Shown here one piece after another: positions 8,756 to 16,490 of a DNA stretch of 64,000 bases (its first letter is position 1; the number at the start of each line of letters is the position of its first letter). The translations under genes and the position numbers were made by a program. The DNA comes from CAVPWP01 sp050789285 (lineage in GTDB: Bacteria; Pseudomonadota; Alphaproteobacteria; Rhodobacterales; Rhodobacteraceae), in assembly GCF_050789285.1 (NCBI RefSeq), contig NZ_JBOUVX010000004.1:1-64000 (forward strand). The letters are read 5' to 3'. The notes below the pieces were generated by a model. That model had not been told where the DNA came from. It ran no database searches and saw nothing but the letters and a program-made list of their open reading frames with translations.

Positions 8756-10123
8756 ATGGACCGCGACGTCATCATCGAACCCGCGCGCCAGACCGATGTG
8801 ATCCATCGCACCGGGGTGCTGGTGGTCGGGTCGGGCCCCGGCGGGCTTGCGGCGGCGCTGGCCGCGGCGCGCGCCGGCGCCGAGGTCTGCCTTGTCGAAC
8901 GCTTCGGCTGCTTCGGCGGCAACATCACCGTGGTCGGGGTCGAGGGTTTCGCGTGGTACCGGCACGAAGCCACCGTCGAAGCCGGCGGCATCGGGCGCGA
9001 GTTCGAGGACCGCGCGCGCGACATGGGCGCCGCTGTCCCCGAAAGCCAGTCGCTGAGCTACGAGATCGACAGCGAAGGGTTCAAGGTCGTGGCCGACCGG
9101 CTGGTGGAAGAAGCCGGCCTGCACGCGATGCTGCACCGCACCTTCGTCGCGCCGGTGATGGACGGCGACCGGATCGCCGGCATCGTCGTCGAATCGAAGG
9201 CCGGCCGCGAGGCGATCCTGGCGCAGATCGTGATCGACGCCACGGGCGACGCCGACGTGGCCCACCGCGCCGGCGCGCCCACCCGCAAGACACCGCCCGA
9301 GGCGATGCAGGCGGCCAGCGTGATGTTCCACCTGGCCGGTGTGGACAAGGCGGCCTTCATGGCGGAGGTGCGCGCCGATCCGCAGACCTACAAGGACTGG
9401 TCAAGCGGCGAATGGTCGGTCGAAACCGACGGCAAGGAAGACGACCTTTTCTCGCCCTTCCTGCGTAAGCCGTTCCGCAAGGCCATCGACGACGGCCTGA
9501 TCCCGCCCCATCTCAGCACCATCGCGGGCACCTGGGGCGCGGTCCATGACACGGGCGAACTGACCTACATGAACCTCGTCCATCTGGCCGAGGTGGATGG
9601 CACCGATCCCGACAGCATGACCCAAGGCGAGATCGAGGGGCGGAAGCAGGCGATGCTCGCCGTCGAGGCGCTGCGCCGCTACATGCCGGGCTGCGGTGGT
9701 GCGCGGCTGCGCAACTTCGGCATGACGATCGGCATCCGCGACACCCGCAAGATCGATGCCGCCTACAACCTGACCGAGGCCGACGTCCGGCACGAGTGCC
9801 GGTTCGACGACACCATCGGCATCTACCCCGAGTTCATCGACGGCTACGGCGTGCTGGTGATCCCGACCACGGGCCGCTACATGCATGTTCCCTACCGGGC
9901 GATGCTGCCCCGCGGCGTACGCGGGCTTCTGGTGGCGGGCCGCGCGATCGGGGGCGACCGCATTGCCCATGCCGCGACCCGCAACATGGCCTGCTGCGCG
10001 GTCGCCGGACAGGGGGCGGGCGTGGCCGCCGCCCTTGCCGTGCGCACGGGCCGCGACGTGGCCGAGGTAGACATCGCCGCGGTGCAGTCCGAACTTGAAC
10101 GGCAGGGGGTGCGCATCCGATGA
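8756..10123 (+). CDS. FAD-dependent oxidoreductase (FAD_oxidored family)
   Basis: Flavoprotein of 455 residues beginning at the ATG 7 bp after the DmdA-like stop. Residues about 22-50 form an FAD-binding Rossmann motif (VVGSGPGGLAAALAAARAG, then an acidic residue in LVERFG), followed by FGGNIT. ATGDADVA and a late RAIGGDRIAHAATRN-like segment are typical of PF12831 proteins, which resemble fumarate reductase or HdrA-like flavoproteins. Tight linkage with the demethylase-like gene suggests that both process one compound, for example by oxidising the demethylated product. Its stop overlaps the next start (ATGA), indicating translational coupling with the membrane protein. Confidence 0.82.
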   Translation: MDRDVIIEPARQTDVIHRTGVLVVGSGPGGLAAALAAARAGAEVCLVERFGCFGGNITVVGVEGFAWYRHEATVEAGGIGREFEDRARDMGAAVPESQSLSYEIDSEGFKVVADRLVEEAGLHAMLHRTFVAPVMDGDRIAGIVVESKAGREAILAQIVIDATGDADVAHRAGAPTRKTPPEAMQAASVMFHLAGVDKAAFMAEVRADPQTYKDWSSGEWSVETDGKEDDLFSPFLRKPFRKAIDDGLIPPHLSTIAGTWGAVHDTGELTYMNLVHLAEVDGTDPDSMTQGEIEGRKQAMLAVEALRRYMPGCGGARLRNFGMTIGIRDTRKIDAAYNLTEADVRHECRFDDTIGIYPEFIDGYGVLVIPTTGRYMHVPYRAMLPRGVRGLLVAGRAIGGDRIAHAATRNMACCAVAGQGAGVAAALAVRTGRDVAEVDIAAVQSELERQGVRIR

Positions 10124-10971
10124 TCGCCGGGAACACGGGCGGACCGGACATGGCACAGGACATGGCGCAGGGGATGGCGCAGGGGATGGCGCATCGCCGC
10201 GGGATCGGCCGCGAAGGCGCGCTCTGGCTGGCCTTCTATGCCGTGATCCTTGCCGCCTGGATTGTTCTTCTGGCGATGACCCTTGCGTCCGACGTGCCTT
10301 CGGGGCTGTCGGGGGAGCTTGGCCGCGAGATCTGGCTGGCGCTCTGCGGCGGCGCGCAGGGCGCCGGCTTCGCCGCGCTTGCCGCGATGTGGGCGCTGAT
10401 GGCCGCGGCGATGATGCTGCCGACCTTCGCCCCTGCGCTGCGGACCTACCTGCACCTTGGCGCCACGGGTGCGACAAGCGCAGCGGGGGCGCTGTTGCTT
10501 GTGGCGGGCTACCTTTCCGTCTGGGGTCTTGCCGCGCTTGTCGGCGCAACCGCCCAGCTTCGGCTTCAGGATCTGGGAATGCTTGCGCCCGATGGGTCAA
10601 GCCTGTCGCTCTGGCTCACGGCAGGACTTCTGGCGCTGGCGGGGCTTTACCAGCTTTCGGCACTCAAGGCCGGGTGCCTTGCGCGCTGCCGGATGCCGCT
10701 GACCTTCTTTCTTGAACGCTGGTCTCCCGGACCCGGCCGCGCGCTGCGCATGGGCGCCGAGCTTGGGGTGATCTGCCTGGGCTGCTGCTGGGCCCTCATG
10801 GCGCTGGCCTTCGTGGGCGGGACGATGAACCTCCTCTGGATGCTGGCGGCGACGGTCTTCATGACCCTCGAGAAGCTGCCCGACATCGGGCGTGTCCTGA
10901 CCCGGCCTGCCGGCGCCGTCCTGCTTGGCGCCGCCGCCTTCGTCGCCTTGCGCGCCGCCAACCTGATCTAG
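10120..10971 (+). CDS. DUF2182 integral membrane protein
   Basis: Predicted polytopic membrane protein of up to 283 residues with about seven hydrophobic segments. WALMAAAMMLP after the second segment is the signature of DUF2182, a predicted metal-binding membrane family of unknown function. The ATG at 10120 overlaps the previous stop, but four more in-frame ATGs follow at 10150, 10162, 10174 and 10186 within a 12-bp tandem repeat encoding Met-Ala-Gln-Asp/Gly, so the true start is uncertain. The DUF1326 gene follows after 9 bp; these two families commonly occur side by side, which supports the call. Histidines and methionines in the membrane part could bind metal. Confidence 0.8.
   Translation: MIAGNTGGPDMAQDMAQGMAQGMAHRRGIGREGALWLAFYAVILAAWIVLLAMTLASDVPSGLSGELGREIWLALCGGAQGAGFAALAAMWALMAAAMMLPTFAPALRTYLHLGATGATSAAGALLLVAGYLSVWGLAALVGATAQLRLQDLGMLAPDGSSLSLWLTAGLLALAGLYQLSALKAGCLARCRMPLTFFLERWSPGPGRALRMGAELGVICLGCCWALMALAFVGGTMNLLWMLAATVFMTLEKLPDIGRVLTRPAGAVLLGAAAFVALRAANLI
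10150..10193 (+). repeat. 12-bp tandem repeat with in-frame ATGs
   Basis: About 3.7 copies of a 12-bp unit (ATGGCGCAGGGG with small changes) at the 5' end of the DUF2182 gene. Each unit encodes Met-Ala-Gln-Asp/Gly and supplies an in-frame ATG, so copy-number change would alter only the N-terminal length. Confidence 0.7.
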
Positions 10972-10980
10972 GAGGACCTC

Positions 10981-11592
10981 ATGACCCCGTGGACAATCAA
11001 GGGTGAACTCATCCTCAACTGCAACTGCACGGTCTTCTGTCCCTGCGTGGTGTCGTTGGGCAAGCACCCCCCGACCGAAGGCTATTGCCAGGCCTGGATG
11101 GGCGTGCGCATCGACACTGGCGCCTGGGGCGACGAGGACCTGTCGGGCCTCAACATCGGCATGGTGATGGATATTCCCGGCAACATGGGACGTGGCAACT
11201 GGAAGGTCGCGGCGTTCATCGACGAACGGGCAAGCGACGCGGCCTACGACGGGCTGCTCGAGATCTTCTCGGGCCGGGCGCGCGGGACCACGGGTCTGTT
11301 CTCGATGCTGGTCGGAGAGTTCCTTGGCGCCGAGCGCGCGCCGGTGCTGTTCGAAACCGAGGGCAAGGCCCGCCGTCTTATGGTCGGCAAGAAGATCCAA
11401 GGCGAGGTCGTCCCGATCGAGGGCGCCGACCCCGACCAGCCGGTCATGCTGTCGAACTCGGGCTACTGGATGGGACCCGACATCATGGTAGCGACCGCCC
11501 GCAAGGGCCGGGTCCGCGACCGCGGTCGGGTCTGGGATTTCGACGGCCGCTCGGCCGAGATCTGCCAGATCGACTGGCACGGGCCGAATTGA
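10981..11592 (+). CDS. DUF1326 domain protein
   Basis: Soluble protein of 203 residues with a strong RBS (AGGAGGACCTC before the ATG). The N-terminus has a cysteine cluster, NCNCTVFCPC, diagnostic of DUF1326 and suggestive of metal binding. The rest is a compact domain rich in glycine and beta-strand-like segments, ending EICQIDWHGPN. The family has no established reaction. Its partner DUF2182 membrane protein is immediately upstream, so both may form a metal-handling or redox unit serving the flavoprotein/demethylase pair; that is inference. Confidence 0.85.
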   Translation: MTPWTIKGELILNCNCTVFCPCVVSLGKHPPTEGYCQAWMGVRIDTGAWGDEDLSGLNIGMVMDIPGNMGRGNWKVAAFIDERASDAAYDGLLEIFSGRARGTTGLFSMLVGEFLGAERAPVLFETEGKARRLMVGKKIQGEVVPIEGADPDQPVMLSNSGYWMGPDIMVATARKGRVRDRGRVWDFDGRSAEICQIDWHGPN

Positions 11593-11703
11593 GGACGGTT
11601 CCAATGCCCATGCAGCCGGTCGCCGGCGGCGTTATCGCCTGGGTCGCCACATGACGCGACGTCCTCATGCCCAAACCCCCGTGGGGTCTATGGGTCATCT
11701 TTC

Positions 11704-11718
11704 GTTGGTTGTCCGCAC
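11704..11718 (+). promoter_or_regulatory. 15-nt motif shared with 3085-3099 (copy 2)
   Basis: Second exact copy of GTTGGTTGTCCGCAC, 77 nt upstream of the chosen start of the enolase-superfamily gene, in a 203-bp gap that otherwise holds no gene. It is a candidate operator or activator site. Confidence 0.4.
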
Positions 11719-11795
11719 GAGGCGTTCCACGAATTCTGTCCTTCCGGGACGATCCGGTGCCGGCGTGCGCCGGGGGGTCGGGCATGGGGTCGGGG

Positions 11796-12953
11796 ATGCG
11801 CCGTATCGAAAGCCTTGAAACCTTCCATGACGAATTCGTCTGCTTCGTGCGGGTGACCGCCGAGGATGGATCGTTCGGCTGGGGGCAGACGGCGACCTAC
11901 AACGCCGACATCACCGCGCAGGTGTTTCACCGCCAGGTCGCGCCCTGGGCGCTTGGCGCCGATGCCGACGACATCGCCGGCCTTGTGAGCCTTGTCGAAC
12001 GGCGTGAGCACAAGTTCCCCGGAAGCTACCGCTGCCGCGCGCTGGCGGGACTCGACACCGCGCTGTGGGACCTTGCCGGTCGACGGCAGGGCCTGCCGGT
12101 GACGTCGCTTGCCGGGGGAAGCCCCGGCCCGATCCGGGCCTATGCCAGTTCCATGCGGCGCGACATCACGCCCGAGGCCGAGGCCGAACGCCTCACCCGG
12201 CTTTGCGGCGAACAGGGCTTCACGGCCGCGAAATGGCGCATCGGCGCCGAGTGCGGCGAGGACGTGGACGAATGGCCCGGACGGACCGAGGCGATCGTGC
12301 CCCGGGTCGCACGCGCCCTGGGCGACGGGATCGCCAAGCTGGTCGACGCCAATTCCGGCTTTTCGGTCCCCCGCGCCATCGCTGTGGGCCGGATGCTTCA
12401 GGACCACGGCATCGTCCATTACGAGGAACCCGTCCCCTACTGGGACCTCGACGCCACCGCCGAGGTGACGGCCGCGCTCGAGCTTGACGTGACGGGGGGC
12501 GAGCAGGACTGGGACCTCTCGGTCTGGCGGCGGATGATCGCGATGCGGGCCGCCGACGTCGTCCAACCCGACGTGATGTACGTCGGGGGCTTCTCGCGCG
12601 CCCGCGATGTCGCCCAAATGGCCGAAAATGCGGGCTTGCTCTGCACGCCACATAGCGCGAACCTGTCACTTGTGACGATCTGCACAATGCATCTTCTCAA
12701 GGCCCTGCCGAACGCCGGTCCCTATCTGGAGTTTTCCATTGAAGGTCCGGAGTATTATCCTTGGCAGCGCGACCTGTTCCTTGGCGATCCGTTCGCCGTC
12801 GAGGATGGCTGCCTGAGCGTCCCGGACGCCCCCGGCTGGGGCGTCGAGATCAACCCGGCCTGGCTTGACCAGGCCCACCATACCAAAAGCGCAGCCGGAG
12901 AGTATCGGCCAAGCGCATACAACGCACTGTATCACCAGGGAGAACGAACATGA
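11796..12953 (+). CDS. Mandelate racemase/muconate lactonizing enzyme family protein
   Basis: Enolase-superfamily enzyme of 385 residues. ATG 11796 is chosen because MRRIESLETF.DEFVCFVRV matches the normal N-terminus of this subgroup; ATG 11784 is possible. The barrel residues are visible: Lys146 in KWRIG, metal ligands Asp184 (VDANSG), Glu210/211 (YEEP) and Glu236 (GGEQD), and His286 (TPHSAN), so it belongs to the mandelate-racemase-type group using a Lys/His pair. It would abstract a proton alpha to a carboxylate in an epimerisation or dehydration of an acid. It overlaps the binding-protein gene by four bases (ATGA), so the imported solute is probably its substrate or precursor. Confidence 0.85.
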   Translation: MRRIESLETFHDEFVCFVRVTAEDGSFGWGQTATYNADITAQVFHRQVAPWALGADADDIAGLVSLVERREHKFPGSYRCRALAGLDTALWDLAGRRQGLPVTSLAGGSPGPIRAYASSMRRDITPEAEAERLTRLCGEQGFTAAKWRIGAECGEDVDEWPGRTEAIVPRVARALGDGIAKLVDANSGFSVPRAIAVGRMLQDHGIVHYEEPVPYWDLDATAEVTAALELDVTGGEQDWDLSVWRRMIAMRAADVVQPDVMYVGGFSRARDVAQMAENAGLLCTPHSANLSLVTICTMHLLKALPNAGPYLEFSIEGPEYYPWQRDLFLGDPFAVEDGCLSVPDAPGWGVEINPAWLDQAHHTKSAAGEYRPSAYNALYHQGERT

Positions 12954-14512
12954 CGACATTGATGAAACCCGGCGGACTGTCCCGTCGGGGTCTGTTGAAG
13001 GGCGCGGCCGCCATCAGCGCGGCCGGGCTGATCCTGCCGGCCTCGATGGGTGCGGCACGCGCCCAGCCCAAGCAGGGCGGCACCTTCCGCGTCGGCATCG
13101 GGCATGGCTCGACCACGGACGGCTACGACCCGGGTCTCTGGGACCAGCTTTACGTCCAGACCTTCGCCGCGGCGCGCCACAACTATCTCATCGAGGTCGC
13201 GGCGGATGGGCAGTTGGTCGGCGAGCTTGCCGAAAGCTGGGAATCCGATGACGCGATCACCTGGCGGTTCACGATCCGCGACGGCGTCACCTTCCACTCG
13301 GGCAAGACGCTGACCGTTGATGACGTGGTCGCCTCGTTGAACCACCATCGGGGCGAGGACTCGACCTCGGCGGTCAAGCCGTTCCTCGAGCCGGTCGTCG
13401 ACATGACGACGGACGGGCGCACGCTGGTCGTCACCCTTGATGCGCCGAACGCGGACTTCCCTTATACCCTGTCCGACTATCACCTTCCGATCATGCCGGG
13501 AACGGACGGCAAGATCGATACGTCCTCGTCGGACGGCTGCGGTGGCTACATCGTTCAAAGCTACGAACCCGGCGTCCAGGCAACCCTGACGAAGAACCCG
13601 AACTACTGGAAATCGGACCGCGCGCATTTCGACGAGATCGTGCTGCTGGCGATTCTCGATTCCGCGGCCCGGCTGAACGCCCTTATCACCAACGAGGTCG
13701 ACCTGATCGACCAGGTCGACCCGGCCACCATTGCGATGCTGGAATCTCGTGGCGCGGCAAACATCCTGTCGGTGTCCGGCAACGCGCACTACGTGTTCCC
13801 GATGGATGCGCGTGTGGCGCCCTTCTCGGACAACAACGTCCGTCTGGCGCTGAAGTACGCCTTCGACCGGCAGGAACTGGTGGACAAGATCCTGAGCGGC
13901 CATGGCTCGGTCTCGAACGACAACCCGATCGGGCCGGCCAACCGGTACTTCACGGACGACCTCGAGCCCAAGGCCTACGATCCGGACAAGGCGCGGTTCC
14001 ACCTTCAGCAGGCAGGGCTCGACTCGCTCGAGGTGACGCTGACCGCGGCCGACGCCGCCTTCTCGGGCGCGGTCGACGCCGCCGTCCTGATGAGCGAGAA
14101 AGCGGCCGGGGCCGGGATCACCATCACGGTGGATCGCGCCCCCAACGATGCCTATTGGGACAACGTCTGGATGAAGAAGCCGTTCTGCGCCAGCTACTGG
14201 GGCGGCCGGCCGGTCGAGGACCAGATGTTCTCGGTCGCCTACACCACGGGCGCGGCCTGGAACGAAAGCTTCTGGAGCAATGCCCGCTTCGACGAACTTC
14301 TGGTCGCCGCGCGGTCGGAGCTTGACGATGCCCTTCGCAGCGAGATGTACCGCGAGATGCAGCAGATCGTGTCCTCCGAGGGCTCGACCATCATCCCGAT
14401 GTACAACAACTACGTGATGGCGCTTTCGAAATCGCTCGCCACGCCGGAACAGGTCGGCAACAACTGGAACCTTGACGGCTTCCGCTGCGTCGAGCGTTGG
14501 TGGTTCGCCTGA
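12950..14512 (+). CDS. ABC transporter substrate-binding protein, SBP family 5, Tat-exported
   Basis: Protein of 520 residues with a twin-arginine signal: S11-R12-R13-G14-L15-L16-K17, hydrophobic core, cleavage after ARA. It should therefore fold before export. The mature part carries the family 5 signature (GGTFRVGIGHGS, ITWRFTIRDGVTFHSGKTLT, DDVVASLNHHR), as in peptide, nickel or opine binding proteins. Its ATG overlaps the stop of the enolase-superfamily gene, and permeases and a fused ATPase follow, making a complete importer. A strong hairpin directly after its stop probably keeps its mRNA more abundant than the membrane parts. Confidence 0.9.
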   Translation: MTTLMKPGGLSRRGLLKGAAAISAAGLILPASMGAARAQPKQGGTFRVGIGHGSTTDGYDPGLWDQLYVQTFAAARHNYLIEVAADGQLVGELAESWESDDAITWRFTIRDGVTFHSGKTLTVDDVVASLNHHRGEDSTSAVKPFLEPVVDMTTDGRTLVVTLDAPNADFPYTLSDYHLPIMPGTDGKIDTSSSDGCGGYIVQSYEPGVQATLTKNPNYWKSDRAHFDEIVLLAILDSAARLNALITNEVDLIDQVDPATIAMLESRGAANILSVSGNAHYVFPMDARVAPFSDNNVRLALKYAFDRQELVDKILSGHGSVSNDNPIGPANRYFTDDLEPKAYDPDKARFHLQQAGLDSLEVTLTAADAAFSGAVDAAVLMSEKAAGAGITITVDRAPNDAYWDNVWMKKPFCASYWGGRPVEDQMFSVAYTTGAAWNESFWSNARFDELLVAARSELDDALRSEMYREMQQIVSSEGSTIIPMYNNYVMALSKSLATPEQVGNNWNLDGFRCVERWWFA

Positions 14513-14532
14513 CGCAGGCCCGAACGAACGTG

Positions 14533-14557
14533 CCCCCGGCGCCCCGTGCGCCGGGGG
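14533..14557 (+). terminator. Strong hairpin between binding-protein and permease genes
   Basis: A perfect 10-bp GC-rich stem (CCCCCGGCGC / GCGCCGGGGG) with a five-base loop, 20 bp after the binding-protein stop. No T run follows, so it is better read as an mRNA-stabilising or attenuating hairpin than a full terminator. This arrangement is usual where the binding protein is needed in excess. Confidence 0.7.
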
Positions 14558-14612
14558 CCACCCAAGGCACCGCGCAGGGTGGCTGCCGGCGTCGGCGTGA
14601 CGGAGGGGATGC

Positions 14613-15566
14613 ATGACCGCGGTCTGGACGATGATCGGACAGCGGCTTCTTCTGGGGCTGCTTACCTTGTTCGTGGTTTCGGTCGTCATCTTCGGTGCGA
14701 CCGAACTTCTGCCCGGCGATCTTGCGCGCGAGCTTCTGGGGCAGTCGGCAACGCCGGAAACCCTGGCCGCGCTGCGCGAGCAACTTGGCCTGAACGACCC
14801 CGCCCCGGTGCGCTACTGGAACTGGCTGACCGGGGCGCTTCAGGGCGATTTCGGCGTGTCGCTAGCCAACAAGCGGCCCATATCCGAGCTGATCTCGGCG
14901 CGGCTAGGAAACACGCTTTTCCTTGCGCTTTACGCCGCCGCGCTGGCGGTGCCGGTGTCCCTGGTGCTTGGGATCCTTGCCGCGCTCTGGCGGAATTCGG
15001 CCTTCGACCGGATCACCAATGCGCTGGCGCTGAGCGCGATCTCGTTTCCCGAATTCTTCGTCGCCTACATCCTCGTCCTCTGGCTGGCGCAGTCGGGCCT
15101 TTTTCCCTCGATGGTACGGATCACCGATGCCACGTCCTTCGGCGACCTGATCTACATGGCCTTCCTGCCGGCGCTGACGCTGACGCTTGTGGTCACGGCG
15201 CACATGATGCGCATGACGCGGGCCGCCATCATCAACCTCATGGCCTCGCCCTATATCGAGATGGCTCGGCTCAAGGGCCTTTCGCCGCTTCGCGTGGTGC
15301 TGCGGCACGCGTTGCCCAACGCCCTGGCGCCGATCATCAACGTCGTGGCGCTGAACCTTGCCTATCTGATCACCGGGGTCGTCGTGGTCGAGGTCGTCTT
15401 CGTCTATCCGGGCCTTGGGCAGCTCATGGTCGACGCCGTGTCGAACCGGGACATCGCCGTCGTGCAGGCCGTCGCTTTGATTTTCGCCGCGGCCTATGTC
15501 CTTCTCAACCTCATCGCGGACGTCCTGTCGACGATCACGAATCCGCGCCTGATGCACAGGAGATAG
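14613..15566 (+). CDS. ABC transporter permease (DppB/OppB type)
   Basis: Inner-membrane permease of 317 residues with GGAGGGG before the ATG. It has about six transmembrane segments, the N-terminal LLPGD.AR and LGLNDP..VRYW..W..G...GD.G.S segments typical of DppB/OppB proteins, and the EAA-like loop MARLKGLSPLRVVLRHALPNA (residues about 225-245) that contacts the ATPase. It forms the transmembrane dimer with the next gene product. Confidence 0.9.
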   Translation: MTAVWTMIGQRLLLGLLTLFVVSVVIFGATELLPGDLARELLGQSATPETLAALREQLGLNDPAPVRYWNWLTGALQGDFGVSLANKRPISELISARLGNTLFLALYAAALAVPVSLVLGILAALWRNSAFDRITNALALSAISFPEFFVAYILVLWLAQSGLFPSMVRITDATSFGDLIYMAFLPALTLTLVVTAHMMRMTRAAIINLMASPYIEMARLKGLSPLRVVLRHALPNALAPIINVVALNLAYLITGVVVVEVVFVYPGLGQLMVDAVSNRDIAVVQAVALIFAAAYVLLNLIADVLSTITNPRLMHRR

Positions 15567-15570
15567 GGCC

Positions 15571-16485
15571 ATGCCGGCAATCATCCTGTTCGGAGGAGGC
15601 ATCGCGGCGGGCTTCGTGCTGGCGGCCGCCCTGCGCGCGCTTTTGGTCCGGCTTCTGCCGGCGCGGCTGGCCCATGTCGCGCGCGGCATGCCGATCACCG
15701 CCGCCTTCGGGATACTCGTCATCCTGGCCTACATCTTCGTCGCCATCTTCGCGCCGGTTCTGGCGCCCTACCCCGAGCGCGAAGTGGTGGGCGCGCAGTA
15801 CCTGCCGTGGAGCGCCGAGAACCCGCTGGGCACCGACAAGCTTGGGCGTGACATGCTTTCGCGTCTGATCTTCGGGGCCCGCAACACGGTGGGAATCGCC
15901 TTCGCCACCACGGCGCTGGCCTTCGTCGTGGGGTCCATCCTGGGCCTGTGGGCCGCGCTGATGGGCGGCTGGATCGACCAGGCAATGTCGCGCTTCGTCG
16001 ACGCGCTGATGGCGATCCCCGCGCTGATCTTCTCGCTTCTGCTGCTGACGATCTTCGGCACCTCGGTCACGACGCTGATCCTCGTGATCGCGGCGGTGGA
16101 CGCGACACGGGTCTATCGCCTGTCCCGGTCGGTGGCGCAGGGGATCGTGGTGATGGACTATGTCGAGGCCGCGCTGCTGCGCGGCGAAAGCACCTGGCGC
16201 CTCATCACGCGCGAGATCCTGCCCAACGCCATGGCGCCGCTGGTCGCCGAATTCGGGCTGCGCTTCTGCTTCGTCTTCCTGGCGATCTCGGCGCTGTCCT
16301 TCCTTGGCCTTGGCATCCAGCCGCCAACGGCCGACTGGGGCAGCATGGTCCGCGAAAATGCCGCGCTGATCACCTTCGGAGACATCACGCCGCTTCTGCC
16401 GGCGGGCGCGATCGCGCTTCTGACCGTTGCGGTGAACTTCGTGGTCGACTGGCAACTGCACCGCGCCTCGGGTCTGAAGGATTGA
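15571..16485 (+). CDS. ABC transporter permease (DppC/OppC type)
   Basis: Permease of 304 residues, ATG 4 bp after the previous stop with AGGAG upstream. It has the DppC/OppC layout: a first hydrophobic segment, then FAP.LAPY and NPLGTDKLGRDMLSRLI.GAR, then five more segments. The EAA-like loop includes VEAALLRGESTWRLITREILPN. The C-terminus has SFLGLGIQPPTADWGSM, highly conserved in this family. It pairs with the DppB-type protein. Confidence 0.92.
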   Translation: MPAIILFGGGIAAGFVLAAALRALLVRLLPARLAHVARGMPITAAFGILVILAYIFVAIFAPVLAPYPEREVVGAQYLPWSAENPLGTDKLGRDMLSRLIFGARNTVGIAFATTALAFVVGSILGLWAALMGGWIDQAMSRFVDALMAIPALIFSLLLLTIFGTSVTTLILVIAAVDATRVYRLSRSVAQGIVVMDYVEAALLRGESTWRLITREILPNAMAPLVAEFGLRFCFVFLAISALSFLGLGIQPPTADWGSMVRENAALITFGDITPLLPAGAIALLTVAVNFVVDWQLHRASGLKD

Positions 16486-16490
16486 CGGCG

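Noticed and set aside
12950..14512. Nickel or opine specificity for the Tat-exported binding protein
   Set aside because: Family 5 includes such binders, but no residue set or neighbour supports either ligand.
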